Part shown: positions 1 through 13,600 of the stretch, piece by piece
Layout: every line of letters starts with the position of its first letter
How positions within the stretch are numbered: the stretch's first letter is position 1
Notes under the pieces: model-generated
What the model saw: only the letters and a program-made list of their open reading frames with translations
What the model was told of the DNA's origin: nothing
The model's database searches: none
NCBI GenBank assembly: GCA_029582265.1
Contig: CM055819.1
Location: 35,657,288 to 35,721,287 of the forward strand
DNA from: Zoroaster sp. YZ-2022
Taxonomy: Eukaryota > Echinodermata > Asteroidea > Forcipulatida > Zoroasteridae
Direction of reading: 5' to 3'
Length of the DNA: 64,000 nt
Made by a program: the position numbers and the translations under genes

Positions 1-1510
1 GATTGTCAAAAGCTTGGATGATGTCACTCTTGACTTTCAACAGGGCTGTCTCCGTGCTGTGATTGGGTCTGTAAGCAGATTGGACCTTACAATACAAGTC
101 ATTACTACTGATATAATCTGATATTTGCAACAAAGCAGCTTTCTCAATTAATTTAGAAAGAAAAGCAGTATTGGAAACGGGCCTGTAATTCTTTAAGATA
201 TCCTTACCCAGGGTGGGCTTCTTCAACAATGGGGTAACCACCGCATCCTTGAGTACTGTGGGGAAGGTCCCTGTGGACAATGACATGTTAGCTATAGAAG
301 TAAATATGGGCAGGAGTGTGGTCAAGTTGTGTTTAACGAGCCAAGTGGGAGAGGATCCAACGTGCAGGATTTATTAGGAGATTTCTTAATTATTTTCGAA
401 ATTCCAGCTTCGTTAATTGTTCTAAATTCACTTATTTCAGGAGCAATTGCATTATGGGGAGGTGGGTTATAGTCTGTCTGGGATGAGTTAATTGTGTTCC
501 GGATTTTGTCAATTTTGTCTTCAAAGTAATTACTAAACTTTTCGCAAAGATTTTCAAATGAAATGGTACATGGAAGTGGTGAAACCTTTCGGTTGAGCAG
601 AGTATTTAAAGTTTTGAAAATAATTTTAGTATTGGCAGTGGATAGCTGCTCAGTGTAATACTTAGATTTAACAGAATGTACAAGTTTCGAAAATCGGTGA
701 ACTTCATCCAGATAAAGATTATGATCATGTGGGTTATTACTTTTCCATTTTCTTTCAAGTTTGCGTCGATTGCGCCTAGCAAGATGTATATCAATAGTAT
801 ACCAAACAGGGTTGAGGTTTAAACTTATGTTTACGTTGCGTAAGTGGACAGTGATTGTTCAATACATAAATTACATTAGAATTATAAAATTTTACTTGGT
901 CATCAAGAGAGGCATCATAGGGAAAACAATTGAAAGAAAGTTTGAGGTCTCTAGCAAAAGCTTGATGATCAATGTTACGATAATCCCTGGAGTTTGAAGT
1001 GACCAACGTGGTGTTGACTGGTTTAGAAAACCTAATGGTACAGTTTACTACGAAATGATCTGAGTTCAAAATGTTCAAAACTTCACTGTCGAGAACAAGT
1101 GAGTCATCCGGGTTTGAGATGAGAAGATCGAGTGTATGGCCGTGTTTTTGTGTAGGTTTAGTTATGTGTTGGTGTAGACCAGCATCATTGAGAGATGTCA
1201 GGAAATGCGATGTGTCTGATTTCAACGGCGTATCAACGTGAATGTTAAAATCGCCGAGAAGCAACAGCTTACTGGGTAGGGGTGACACTACATCTAGGAG
1301 ATCATCAAATTCGTTTAGGAAATCTGAAGTTTTCAGATGGTTCTTGGGTGAGGGAGGCGGGCGGTACACGACGACGAAGAAAACACGTTTAAAAGGGTCG
1401 GTTATGCATGCATATTCAAAGGTGGTAGGCGAAATGCTGATTTTGGCGAGTGAGAGATTTAGAGCTGTTCTGAAAATTACTGCAACACCACCATGGCAAT
1501 CTCATCAGTC
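1..1510 (-). mobile_element. LINE fragment, CR1/L2-type (endonuclease to start of RT)
   Basis: Read on the minus strand from about 1510 down to 1, this is the 5' half of an APE-type non-LTR retrotransposon, probably CR1/L2 group. The open stretch 791-1369 has endonuclease hallmarks: a YRPPPSP start, LLLGDFNIHVDTP, then HGHTLDLLIS and LNSDHFVVNC, which are the GDFN, TLDL and SDH blocks of the exonuclease-endonuclease-phosphatase fold. The last bases read as NHSTETALLKVKSDI, the start of the reverse transcriptase, so the element runs off the left edge. Frame is lost between 1 and 790. The 5' end stops near 1500, where the next element begins on the opposite strand, so it was probably truncated by that insertion. 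Confidence 0.85.
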
Positions 1511-1599
1511 ACAAAGGAAGAGGAGGTGGCAGAGGAAAGAAAAATATGACGGGAGAACAAGAATAAGTGAGATTTTTCTGTCCTTACTATGATTGCCTT

Positions 1600-4500
1600 T
1601 CTTTTAATTTTGTTTTGTATGATGCTTAGAATAACTACTTTAAACGTCAATGGGCTCCGTAACAATCAAAAAAGAGAATTTCTTTTTAATCTTTTAAATC
1701 GGGAAAAACATGATATCATTTGTTTACAAGAAACTCATAGTACTCTAGAAGATGAAGATTATTGGAAACAACAGTGGGGAGGGGAGACATTTTTCAGCCA
1801 TGGTGAAAATTTCTCGAGAGGAGTAGCTATTCTAGCATCAAATAAAAGCGGAATTAAACTCACTAACAAAGATAATGACAAAGAGGGGCGTTTAGTTAAA
1901 GCGGATTTTCTTTGAAAGGGACAAATATCGGTGTTGTGTCTATATATGCTCCTAATTTTATGTATCCTAGGAAAAAGTTTTAAATCGTTGGCCAACTTTT
2001 ATATGAGGATCATAACTGGATAGTTAATGGTGACTTTAATTGTCAACTTGACATTGATGGTAATGATAATAGTATTCCTGAATTAAATAACCTTATTTTA
2101 GAAAAAGATATGTATGATGTTGGAGAACTTGGTATCCAGATGAGCAGGGTTATACATTTTATCATAAGGGTCTCAAAAGAAGCAGTAGGATTGATTATTC
2201 CTTTGTCACAAGCAACTTGCTATTTATCATACCTGAAGCCAGTGTCAGTTCTGTAGGTTTATCTGATCACTGTGCTCTTAGTTTTAGACTTCAAAACAAG
2301 AAGTCACACGGGGACCAGGCAGATGGTTTTGTAATAATAATATTTTGAAAGATGATCAATGCAAAGATCGTATTAAATTCTTCTGGGATTATTGGAAATA
2401 AAAAAAAAGTACCTTTGACAGCATTCTCAGTTGGTGGGATGTGGGTAAAATGAATTTAAAAGAGATTATTAAAGATTACGATTCAGGAAGTGTATTACAA
2501 AGAAAAAAACATAAATGTCATCTTCAGAAAACTCTTAGAAATCTTATGAATAAACCTACTCCCGACCCCAACGCTATCTTTTGAAGTTGAGAACAAAATT
2601 AAAAATTATGTGATGAAAGATTTTGACGAATCTAGAAATAGAATGCACATAATAAAATGGCAGAAGAAAACCAAGTAAACTCTTCCTTGGAATGGAAAAG
2701 CAGAGATCTAACGATAATATTATTCATAATTTAAAAGATGAGAATGGTACAATTTACACTGACGCTATTTCCATGTGTAAATATGTTAATTTGTTTTACC
2801 AAAATTTGTATTCAGCTGAGAATATTGACAGTGAAGCTGCTGAAGATATATTGAACACCATTAAACAAGTAAATTTACCTGATGATGAAATTGAAGACTT
2901 AGAAAGTTTCATTACAGAAAACGAAGTTTTTCAAGCCATCAATCAAAATGAATACTTGTAAATCACCAGGTTTAGATGGTTTAACTACTGAGTTTTATAC
3001 CTTTTTTTGGCCGCTCATAAAAGACGATTTTTAGAAATTATCAATGAATGTAATAAGACCTTTCTCTCCCAACTACTATGAATACCGCCTTGATTCGTCT
3101 TATTTTTAAGAATAGAGGGGAAAGAAGTGATCTTAAAAATTGGAGGCCCATTAGCCTTCTTAATGTTGATTATAAAATTATCTCCAAAGTTATTACCAAT
3201 CGTTTAAAGAGAATTATGCCGTTTATTATAGGAAATGATCAATCCTGTGGTGTGAAAGACAGAAATATTCATGATAATTTAATGCTATTCAGAGATGTTA
3301 TTTATTACGTTAATAATGAAGAAGAACAAGCTGCTCTTATCAGTATTGACCAGGAAAAGGCCTTTGATAGAATTGAATGGAAATATATGTTTGACATAAT
3401 GGGGCTATAGAATTCCTAAAATTTTGATTAATTGGGTTAAAATTCTTTACAGTAATCCTAACAGTACAGTTCTAGTTAATAATTTCATTACTGAACCTTT
3501 TCAAGTGACTCGAGGTATTAGGCAAGGATGCCCCCTGTCACCACTTTTATATGCTATTTGTGCAGAAGGTTTAGGAAATCTTATAAGAAATAATATGAAA
3601 GGCATTTCCCTTCCTAATACTGATTGCTCCTTGAAACTGATTCAACACGCTGATGACGCTACTATTTTTATTTCTGATAATAACGATTTTAGTATTCTTG
3701 AAAAATTGTTAAAATTTATAGCAAAGGATCGGGTTCTAGAATTAATATACACAAATCGCGGGGGCTTTGGATTGGTAAGTGGAAGGATAGACAAGATAAA
3801 CCGGGGGTTTTCATGGACTAACGATCACTTAAAAATTCTGGTATCTTCTTTGGGAATCACGACAACACAAAAAGAAATTGGGAACCGAGAATAAGCAAAA
3901 TGAAAGCTGTTCTTGAGAAATGGAAGGAGGAATTTAACTATGAAAGGAAAAGCTGTTATTTTCAACAGTTTCATTGGTGCAAGTTTATCTTACCACGGTT
4001 CAATCATTCACTGCCCCAATAATTATGTTAATGAAATGGAGAGTATCATGGTCTTTCTTCTGGGATGGTAAACCAGATAAAATAAAGAAAGACGATTACT
4101 GGGCCCATAGACAGGAGGTATTGGAATTGTTGATATTCCGCTTAAATTACAGACTTTAAAACTAAATGTGTTGAAGAAATACCATACTACATCCAGGAAA
4201 TGGAGACACCTCTTTGATTACTGTTTATGTATCGTTAGTGGAAAGAATGAACTTGGTTGGTACATATTAGATAATCCTAATGCTATTAGTCCAAATACCC
4301 CAAAGTTTTTTATAAGGAATTAATTCTTGCCTTCAAGAAATCTGGAATTAATTACAATAAAGTTTTTTCTTGTGTTAATGAAACCCACGAGCTTCCCCTT
4401 TGGAAAAATGGTACTGTTACCAAGGACAATGGAACAGAATTAGACAGCAAAATTTTAAGGCCTATGGGCTTTAAAAGTTGAAGCATGTTCTTAAACATGG

Positions 4501-5540
4501 TAACATTTTTGTCTCATCAGACACTAGCAAATGGATGTAACATTTTACCTTTAAATGCAGTGAAGGATAGTCGCCAGTTTGGAAAGAAACATTAACAATG
4601 ATTACATTACTGAAAACCGAGAGGGCCCAGCAAACCACTTTCTGAACAATCTCACTTTCAAAGATAAGAAAGGGAGACATCAATAAGAGATTTCTGGATA
4701 TGAATGTAAAAACTATCTACAGTTATTTGATTACTAACCAATTTAAGCCTCCTGCTGTAGTCCAATATTGGATTAATTATTTTCACATAACTGACCCTGA
4801 TATCAATATTTGGAAAAATGGACGTTGTCCTCTTATGGAAGCTGAAGAGAGGAACTTGTGGTTTAAAGTTAAGCATAAAATTCTTCCCACCAAAAACAAA
4901 CTTTATAGATTAGGAATTACCAGCAATAATGTTTGCCTACTCTGCAACAGGTCTACTGAAACCATCGAACATCTTTTTATCGAATGCGAGGAATGTTATG
5001 ACGCCTGGCTCTTTGTAGAAAACATTGTTAAAAAATACTTAAGGAACACCCATTTTTATATATTCGACAGTAATAGAATCCTCGGCATTAACATTACGAA
5101 CAATATGGTTTTACTTTTAATTGGTAAATTGCATAAAATTATCTGGAATGTTCGTTGTGAAGTGGCAAAAAAAGATTGCAGTGCTCATATTGATATACTT
5201 AAAGTGTATAAAAGAAACCTGAAGAAATTCATTCTTATGGAAAATAACAGATTGGGTATAGATGCTTTTAACCTGATTTATGCAAAAAATTGTGCTCTGT
5301 GCTATTATGGCAAAGACAAACTTATATTCACCTTTTGATTATAAGTCTTGCTTATTTTAGTTTTCGTGTGATCTTTTTACTGTTTATATATTTAACTTAC
5401 AAATTGTCTCCCTTATTTAATATTTTACGTATGTACTTGTTTTTGTTCTAACTCACCTATTGTTATAAACTGTGTTTTGTTTTGATTGAAATAAATGGAG
5501 TTGTATGACTCCAAAGGAATGGAAAAAAAATAAAAAAATA
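1600..5540 (+). mobile_element. L1/Tx1-type LINE relic, nearly full length
   Basis: A degraded non-LTR retrotransposon on the plus strand. At 1620-1915 an endonuclease start is visible (ITTLNVNGLRN, then IICLQETHS). Reverse transcriptase blocks follow in pieces: 3078-3410 (NWRPISLLNVDYKIISK, then SIDQEKAFDRIEW) and 3424-3894 (RGIRQGCPLSPLLYAIC, then HADDATIFIS, the YADD box with H for Y). The segment 4700-5338 ends in the CLLCNRSTETIEHLFIEC zinc-knuckle region typical of L1/Tx1 C-termini. At least six frame breaks separate these pieces, so it is inactive. The 3' end is A-rich (5520-5565) and passes into a microsatellite. It appears to have inserted into the minus-strand LINE at the window start. 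Confidence 0.88.
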
Positions 5541-5561
5541 AAAAATAAAAAAAATAAATAA

Positions 5562-5808
5562 ATAATACTAATACTAATACTAATAATACTAATAATACTA
5601 ATACTAATAATACTAATACTAATACTACTAATACTAATACTACTAATACTAATAATACTAATACTAATACTAATACTAATAATATTAATACTAATAATAC
5701 TAATACTAATAATACTAATACTAATAATACTAATAATACTAATAATACTAATAATACTAATAATACTAATAATACTAATACTAATAATACTAATACTAAT
5801 AATATTAT
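5562..5808. repeat. (TAATAC/TAATAATAC)n microsatellite
   Basis: About 245 bases of interspersed TAATAC and TAA units directly downstream of the A-rich LINE tail. It probably grew from that tail. Long reading frames in it are artefacts. Confidence 0.95.
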
Positions 5809-5810
5809 TA

Positions 5811-6230
5811 CCAACTCTCTATAAATTTGGATTTAATGTTAAGTATTGAATTAACATTGACTCCGTGTTAATTAATCACTTTCTTTGAGTTGAATTTAAC
5901 TTAATGATATAACTTAAAAATATTGAAAACACAGGCATCTTTAACAACATTTGATTCATTACTGATCCAACATTACCGAGGTAGCGATTTGCATCGTGGA
6001 CGTATGTGTGGGATTGTTTATGATGCAAGCCAAGGCCTTTTTTTAAACCAACAAATCATTGTGTTATACCTTGAAATTTGGTTGGGTGAACACGACTTTT
6101 CTTTTACCAAAGTCACTGCCATTTGATAATCTTTGCAGTTATCAAAAGTATATACCATTATGCATGAAAGCACAACAAAGTCATACACATTAAACACCAT
6201 GTTGTAGATAATTCATATTCCATATTCATA
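5811..6230. other. Non-coding intronic stretch
   Basis: AT-rich DNA between a microsatellite and a minisatellite. I see no convincing exon, domain or RNA gene on either strand. It lies inside, or just downstream of, the known part of the GABA-B-like receptor gene. Confidence 0.5.
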
Positions 6231-6232
6231 GG

Positions 6233-7520
6233 TCTGTTGGCACCGCCACCTCTCTTGATATTCATAGGTCTTTACCTCCACCCCTCTTGATACTAGATCT
6301 GTGGGGACCACCACCCCTCTTAATATTCATAGGACTGTACCACCGCCTCTCTTGATATTCATAGGTCTGTGCGCACCACCACCCTCTTGATATTCATGGG
6401 ACTGTGGGCACTGACACCCCTCTTGATATTCATGGGACTGTGGGCACTGCCACCCCTCTGGGGACCACCTGCCCCTATTGATATTCATAGGTCTGTGGGC
6501 ACCACTACCCGGCCCTCTATATATTCATAGGTCTGTGGGCACCACCACCCCTCTTGATATTCAGAGGTCTGTGGGCACCGCCACCCCTCGTGATATTCAT
6601 AGGTCTGTGGGGACCACCACCCCTCTTGATATTCATAGGTCTGTGGGGCACTTTACAACCACCACCCTCTTGATATTCATGGGTCTGTGGGGACCACCAC
6701 CCCTCTTGATATTCATAGGTCTGTGGGGACCACCACCCGGTCCTCTTGATATTCATGGGTCTATGGGGACCACCACCCGGCCCTCTTGATATTCATAGGT
6801 CTGTGGGGACCACCACCCCTCTTGATATTCATAGGTCTGTGGGGACCACCACCCCTCTTGATATTCATAGGTCTGTGGGGACCACCACCCCTCTTGATAT
6901 TCATAGGTCTGTGGGGACCACCACCCCTCTTGATATTCATAGGTACTGTGGGGACCACCATCCGGCCCTTGTGATATTCATAGGTCTGTGACGACCACCA
7001 CCCCTCTTGATATTCATAGGTCTGTGGGGACCACCGCCCCTCTTGATATTCATAGGTACTGTGGGGACCACCATCCGGCCCTTGTGATATTCATAGGTCT
7101 GTGACGACCACCACCCCTCTTGATATTCATAGGTCTGTGGGGACCACTATCCGGCCCTTGTGATATTCATAGGTCTGTGACGACCACCACCCCTCTTGAT
7201 ATTCATAGGTCTGTAGGGGACCACCCGGCCTCTTGATATTCATAGATCTGTGGGGAACACCACCCCTCTTGATATTCATAGGTCGGTGGGGACCACCACC
7301 CGGCCCTCTTGATATTCATAGGTCTGTGGGGACCACCCAGCCGTCTTGATATTCATCGGTCTGTGGGCACCACCCGGCCCTCTTGATATGCATAGGTCTG
7401 TGGGGACCACCCAGCCGTCTTGATATTCATAGGTCTATGGGGACCACCAACACTCTTGATATTCATAGGTCTGTGGGCACCACCACCCCTCTTGATTATC
7501 ATAGGTCTATGGGGACCCGT
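6233..7520. repeat. ~37-bp minisatellite (TTGATATTCATAGGTCTGTG)
   Basis: About 34 head-to-tail units of roughly 37 bp, each with the core TTGATATTCATAGGTCTGTG followed by a GGGACCACCACCCCTC-like half. Outer units (6233-6480, 7200-7520) are more diverged than the middle (6780-6950), as expected for unequal exchange. Several units carry a CCCGGCCCT variant. Open frames on both strands here simply translate the repeat. Confidence 0.95.
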
Positions 7521-7646
7521 CTTGCTAACTTTTATTGCGCTTTTGGGCTACGATGGGTGAACGACATTTGTTGCGCCCAACAAACACTGAGAGTTTCCTT
7601 TCTGCAATGTTTATTACTGATTTAAAATTAAAGGGATAAAAGTTAC

Positions 7647-7754
7647 CTTCAGGCTCAAAAGCTGTTGATCGGGTGCGTTGACGTCACTTATTGCCTCCGT
7701 TGCTATAACACTTATTCTCGTGGCTTCTAATTTCACGCGGAGGTCATCAGCGTT
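7647..7754 (-). CDS. GABA-B-like receptor, ligand-binding-domain exon (third found)
   Basis: A 108-nt exon (36 codons, phase 0 at both ends). The minus strand shows a polypyrimidine tract and TTTAAG acceptor, then coding from NADDLRVKLEATRIS to NAPDQQLLSLK, then a GTAACT donor. In GABA-B receptors the segment after the W-K-[IV]-A-x-I strand reads like 'LDDLEERVKEAGIEI', and this exon matches it in order and spacing. It joins in frame to the exon at 10444-10611, which ends EDIEYFRS. It is part of the bilobed extracellular ligand-binding domain. The following exon, which should hold a conserved ARxxxCEAYxxGLYG-type segment, was not found and probably lies beyond position 1. Family assignment is from remembered family pattern, not a search. 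Confidence 0.7.
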
Positions 7755-7779
7755 CTTAAATAATAAAAAAAAAAATAAT

Positions 7780-7930
7780 AAATAAAATACGTTACCCTGA
7801 CGATGACTAGAAGATGGTATTCGAAACGTAGAGAACATCTATATGGTTCTTATCCGAACCACAGTCTCATGTAGGGATAGTTGATAATTTAACTCACGTG
7901 GTATTACCGCAAACCGAATCGATACCAATA
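7780..7930. repeat. Fragment of a dispersed 'GAAACGT...GTGACACCATG' repeat
   Basis: Contains a TTCGAAACGTAGAG block followed by a TGGTATTACCGCAAACCGAA end. Related blocks occur at 44601-44741, 49190-49345 and in the long palindrome at 55955-56417. It is therefore one degraded member of a dispersed repeat family, not a gene. Confidence 0.55.
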
Positions 7931-8569
7931 CTCAACCATATGCAAAACTTCGAATATTTAATTATCCAATAAACTCATTAATCATACAACTAAACAAATT
8001 GCAGTTCCAGTGTCGGCATAAGTATGGTGTATAAGGGGGACTCGAGAAAAGCCCCTCCCCACAAGATCAGTGTCCCCATGGTGCCTCAACTGAAACATCA
8101 AATTTCTAAGACAAAATACGACGTCTTCCCGTGCGGTCCCGCCAAATTTCCCTTCTGTGGTTGACAATTTTTATGCTGGGGGCATTTCGTCTCATTATAA
8201 AGCATAATATTAAAATACTCCCTATACCATTCCCTTGCTGTAATTTACCACCCATTTCTTTATTAATTGCAACTTTTGTTAAATGTACATGGCCCTTAAG
8301 GGTAGCAGTTGTTTAAATATGAAAATAATACAATAAATATAATAAACTAGACATGTTATGTGTTTTGTCACGTGGACAAACACAGTGCTGTTTCGGTTTT
8401 TTTGTGGTAGTTTGGATGTGAACTGTGAATACAATAATGAAACCTGTTTGTTAGGTAGCAAAGACGGAAGGGATTGGGATGTTGTTATTGGTTTTGTTAT
8501 AAAACTGGAGATGCGGGGATTGGTGACATTTCTGTTGAATCTTTGAGTTCACATGTGCAGTGAAATGTG

Positions 8570-10110
8570 AAGACGTCATGATGAGGTCGGCTGATTTTGT
8601 ACCTAATATTGTTATGCATTAACACAGATATTTTGATTGCGGTTGAATGTGTAGTTTATTTAAGTACATGTAGAAATAAACCTTTGTGGAAATGTTATTT
8701 GGTTTGTGAGGATGTTATCATAAATACATCGGTATGTAGGTATAATACGTTGCTGTGCCTATGAACATGGAAATATTTGAAGATAATAGTACTGAAATTG
8801 TAGGTGACGTCATGTCAGTGGTACGTGATGATGTGAGGATGATGGTACTTGATATATTTGATATTAGGGATGTTATTCGTGAAGTGATTAATCCTTAAGG
8901 CTCTGAGATCTTGTGTAATAGTTGGGGAAAAAGAAAGAAAAAACATTTTGATGTTGTGAATATGTGGTGTCGATATTTTGATTTTGTAAAGAAGTACGCC
9001 CTACCTAACGGAGTACAAAAGAATTATTGAACAAAAGAATTACTATAAAATCGTATGATGATGTCATCATGACGCCACATCAATTTTCATCTATAACACA
9101 TTCCGGCCTACTAGCATTCCACGATTGAACCCAATCGGACCTACAGTTCCTCTAAATATAGGAACTTAGAATATGCCCTTTAAGATGACGTCACGTGACC
9201 CATGATGACGTTGTCATGACGTCATCATAACGTCACACCAATTTTCATCTATAACACATGCTGACCTACCTACATACCATGTCTCAACTTAATCAGGCTT
9301 GTACTTCGAAAAATGCACCTTTAAGATGACGTCACGTGACACATGATGACGTCATGACGACGTAAAGTTCGGCACACATTTGGAGCAGTTGGTCTAAGTG
9401 TCTACCAGGTTTAAAGGCAATCGGTTGGATAAAAGTAGCCAAAGTGCCGGTATGAAAGAAAACGTGTACAAATGGTGGGATTATTGACGTCTATATTCAC
9501 GATTTCCGATGTCCCTTCTGGGCCACCATACATGATTGGTACATGCTGTAGCTAGCACCGCGCTCAGCACCGTATAACGTATAGCAGCGCGCCACACAAA
9601 ATTGTACGTGTGAGTGTGGAATAAATTCACAACGCGCCACATCACCTCCACGGTTAAGTTATACTGCCTTCCCAGAATTCTTATGTTTTTATATTGTTTT
9701 TCTGTAAATATTCATATGGTTGTCATTTTACACCCAAGTGAGCTACGATCGTGAAAGTTTGGAATTAGGTAGACGAAAATTCAATGATTATATGTTCCGT
9801 AGCTTTTTGCCATAGGAGATTGCTAAGAAAGCTTGAATTTAATCACACCTCCAGATGACGTCATGATGACGTCATGAAAATTTCACTTAAGCAGAAGCAT
9901 TTTTGCCATGTGACAAATACTTTGCAATTGAAATCATCTACGCAACTGCATTGATTTTTCAGATATAAGTGACTAATTAAATATTCATTAGGGTCATAGT
10001 TTGAAAACTAATGACGTCATCATGATGTAAAAGTTCGGCACACATCTTCAGTGGACGGTCAATGCATGTGCCAATTTTGAAATTTATCGAAGTTGAAAAA
10101 GTGCCCATGC
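8570..10110. repeat. Intronic repeat region rich in TGACGTCA palindromes
   Basis: The motif (GA)TGACGTCA(TGATGACG) recurs many times: near 8570, 8806, 9055-9240, 9320-9365, 9850-9890 and 10010. Two segments, about 9115-9245 and 9255-9370, are diverged tandem copies sharing TTTAAGATGACGTCACGTGA. The block AGTTCGGCACACATyTk is also shared between about 9365 and 10030. TGACGTCA is the CRE/ATF consensus, but the copies look repeat-borne, so regulatory meaning is unproven. Similar sequence recurs at 30270-30560. No exon is visible. Confidence 0.6.
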
Positions 10111-10443
10111 TGAAAAAGAAAAAGAAAGGAAAAAAAATAAAATAAAAAAATAATAAATCTTAACGAAAACAAAGGCTGTTTCGGAAAACTTCAAACAGCC
10201 AATAAATACTGACAACCTCAACACTCAACATTACTTTTATACTCGAATACAATTATACTGCAATACAACTACAACATTGAGTGGCATACTGTAATATTAC
10301 CGTCCTCATTTCACCTCTGTTCCAGCATAACCACAACATTCCGATACCGAATAACTAATCCAGGAATGGCCTGGTTTTCCAAGAAATAAGGACCCTGATA
10401 TTAATTGTAGGGGTTACTTATAAAACGTTCAAACCCGTCTTAC

Positions 10444-10611
10444 CGAACGGAAATATTCAATGTCCTCAAAGATAATGGCGACTTTAGTCCAGTCCATGTA
10501 TTGCATGAAAGCGACCCGGGCTGGATTCACGCTGTCTTCGCTCCAGTACATTTGGACAGTCAGTGGGTACCTCAGCCGGTCACGTAGAACCTGACTATTA
10601 GCTAGACAAAC
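10444..10611 (-). CDS. GABA-B-like receptor, ligand-binding-domain exon (second found)
   Basis: A 168-nt exon (56 codons, phase 0 at both ends; the other two frames hit stops at once). The minus strand has acceptor TTTATTTCAG, coding from VCLANSQVLRDRLRYP through NPARVAFMQYMDWTKVAII to EDIEYFRS, then donor GTAAGA. The order [VS]xxA..S.vL.dR.RyP, then NPaRv.....W.kvA.I, is the strand-helix-strand segment of the GABA-B/ANF-receptor ligand-binding lobe. Because it lacks an ATG it is easily missed. It continues in frame into 7647-7754. The exon expected between this one and 24037 (the CDPG...CS segment) was not located. Confidence 0.75.
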
Positions 10612-10619
10612 CTGAAATA

Positions 10620-13600
10620 AATGAATACAAAAGTAAGAATCGTTTGCGGTAAAATAGGCTAACGATCGACCTCGTTCCCATATTAATCAAATAATCTTGC
10701 TGCATTGTGAGGATTTGTTATGCTTATTATGCTTATTATGATGATGTGACTATATCATCGATAGTGTATACTGCAGTGAACGGTGGCAAAGATAACCAAA
10801 TACATCGCAATAACCAATCAGTGTTGCGTAAATCTCTTCACTCAACAGGGTCCTATAGTGGGAACGATGTATTATATCACATAATACTCAACATTAAAAC
10901 TACGTCTACACACACATTCAGCAAGTTAAGCATCAACATCTGGATGAGAAAATTATAACTCCCTCCCTTATTATGATTGTCCACTTATATCTCATGCATT
11001 TACGATATTTTTTGAGCATTTCTTTACTCCATTTCGTTGGGATTCATGATCTAAGCCGTGTTAAGTTTCGCTTACCGGGGCGTAACATGTGTCATGTCAA
11101 TCTAATGAGTTTCACCTTTTCAAAATAAAATACTGTAGAAATGTACATTGGGCTTATTTTGTACTTTGACTGAATGGAACCAGAACATTTGACGCAATTG
11201 CGAAGAGCTTTTGTCACAAAATTCCTAAAAACACATTACCCATGGGTAATCTGTGTAGTATTTCTTTGAAATGTAATATTAGCTTGCCCTTTTTACAGGC
11301 AAGTAAGGGCAAGCGGTTATATTACAGAACAGAACAGGCCCGTTTGATACACTGCTCACACCATAAAATCAACAACATCCTTGTCAAATTAGTTTTAATA
11401 ACATGTTTGCACAAACCCTCAAATTCTAGGGTAACAAGAGACGAAACCTGCTCCTCGCGATATTAACTAAAATAAAATATTGCTCAGGTGGCATGCCAGT
11501 CCAGAAATATCAATTACATGGTAATTGCAGTCTCGTGGAGCTCTCCCTGATAACGTTGGTCGATATTGTCACGGTAACACGTTATTCTTTGTATATCCAA
11601 AGTCGCCCTGCTGAAACCCTTTATGAAAAACAAGGTCATTCCACATTCAAGTGTAAATTGCAAATGACAGCCAATCTGGCTTTCCAGCCAAACAAATGTA
11701 AAGAAAGGAAAAATAAAACGTTGGTGAGAAGTGAGCTATTACGTTTGTCATTTCAAGTGCAAACCATGACTACGAAGGAAGAAAATGAAAATCATTTCGG
11801 TAAAATAGTGTTAATAAATTGTGAATATCGTAATGGAGATACGTCATAGGAATATATTGTAAGTAAAATATATTTCTCAGAGTGGGCGGGGACCATAGCC
11901 AAAGAGGCACTGTCCGGCCGCACATCTTCCTCATACCCTAGGTGCCTGATTCCAATAATGTACTACTTTTTACCTGTACAAGATTGTATTCCGGTGCGAC
12001 TTCATTTTACAACCAGGGCTTGACGAGACAGTATTGGCCCCCATGTCATTAATACCGGTGGTCCCTTATACAGAAGATCGTTCAAGAGCATCAACGCCTC
12101 ATTTGATTGACCCTGTGTGTTGAGAAGATATACCATATTAATTTCACTAATTACTGATTTTGAGAGTGTGTGTATGGTGGTGCAACACCCTAGGGAGGGA
12201 TTGTCGCGGACGGCCTCTGACCGGAAAAGTCCCCGAGCGGTTACGAACGTATCGGTTGGGATAGCAGTAGGCTATACCGTCCCGATGAATCAATACAATA
12301 GCTCTGAGACCACCCTATGAAAAGGTCGCTTTGGATACAAGTTGTTGTGTATTTATGTAACAAATAATACTGGTTTATTCGCAAACAATAAGGCACCTCA
12401 CCTGGAGGTGACCAAGTCCTTAAATCACAAGAAGAGCAATCATCAATACAGGAAATCCTTATAGCTACATGAAAATCCATGACACCTCGATGAGGGGTCA
12501 CTGGCACACCACTAATGCACCTCACGATGGAGGAACTTAACACCACATGTGCACCTATGGCACCTCTCGCCTGAGGTGTTACCACAAGTACGCAATTATA
12601 ATCTCTATATCTTTAAGCTAAGTGCTAGTCCAGATGCATCAATTTAAGGGCAACAGACACCACAGCAACAGACACCACACAGGCCAATGAATTTACAAAG
12701 GAGGGCAGACACTCACACCGACTCCTGCAACCCAATACACATACGACGGGGGCCCTCAGCTCGAGGAACCACTACTCGTATGTTTCCCAAGTCCGAATTA
12801 ATGGTTTATGCAACACATGCAACCCTTAAAGTCCCTCTGGTAATTACAACACATGCAATTACAGCTCGACTAGAACCGATACACAAGCCCCAGTGAGGTG
12901 ACATCTGACCCCTCGACACCTCTAAAACACGTGCAACGGATGCACACAGAAACCAGAAATTCCTCGACAGTAAGCCACCTTACAAAGTATTCAGTACGAC
13001 ACAATATACAATGCTCCTGGACTTACCACTTATATAGCACTACACCTCGGGCTTATGACTTTCATAATGTTTAATGTATGTCCTAGTACGAATGCGAAAA
13101 CTTTGTACGGTACTAAGTGTAAGTGCGGTAAGTTTAATAAGTACGAGTACGTCAGGTACGTCGAGTACTGTCATGAGTAAAAGTATGAATCATTGTACAT
13201 GTATGTACCTGATTCAAAATGCATTGTGCACGAAACTGACGGAAAACAATGTTATGGGTGTCATTGGTATACATGCATCATGAGGCTGTAAGTAATTTGT
13301 GTTTAAAGACAAAATTCGTGATGTGTGCCTTTTTATTCAATAAAAATCCATTCATTGAAACAAATGCGTGGATGCTGGTGGCTGCTTTTCAATATAGCTA
13401 CACCTACATGTACACATCATATAATGACAAGAAAATATGGTTCATGTTTGTGTTGCATTAAGTTAATTATAGTACTACAGTACTACGTGTTTTCAAATAA
13501 AGGAAAATATACCTTCTAAGCAATTGCCAAAATCAATAAAGATGAATTATTTCACGGTGAGTGATTTGTCACTCGAAAAAATAACCTTACTTGGGTGTAA

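Noticed and set aside
6478..7000. Proline- and histidine-rich open frames on both strands
   Set aside because: They are translations of the ~37-bp minisatellite in all frames and show no independent coding signal.
7797..7836. Hammerhead-ribozyme-like core (CTGACGA ... CGAAACG), also near 49160-49220
   Set aside because: The CTGANGA and GAAA boxes are close to consensus at 7797, but no stem II pairs between them. At 49170 a good stem exists but the CTGANGA box does not sit next to it, so the fold fails.
12241..12585. 114-codon minus ORF
   Set aside because: No domain or splice context; it overlaps a CACCTC/GAGGTG-rich stretch that keeps frames open by composition.
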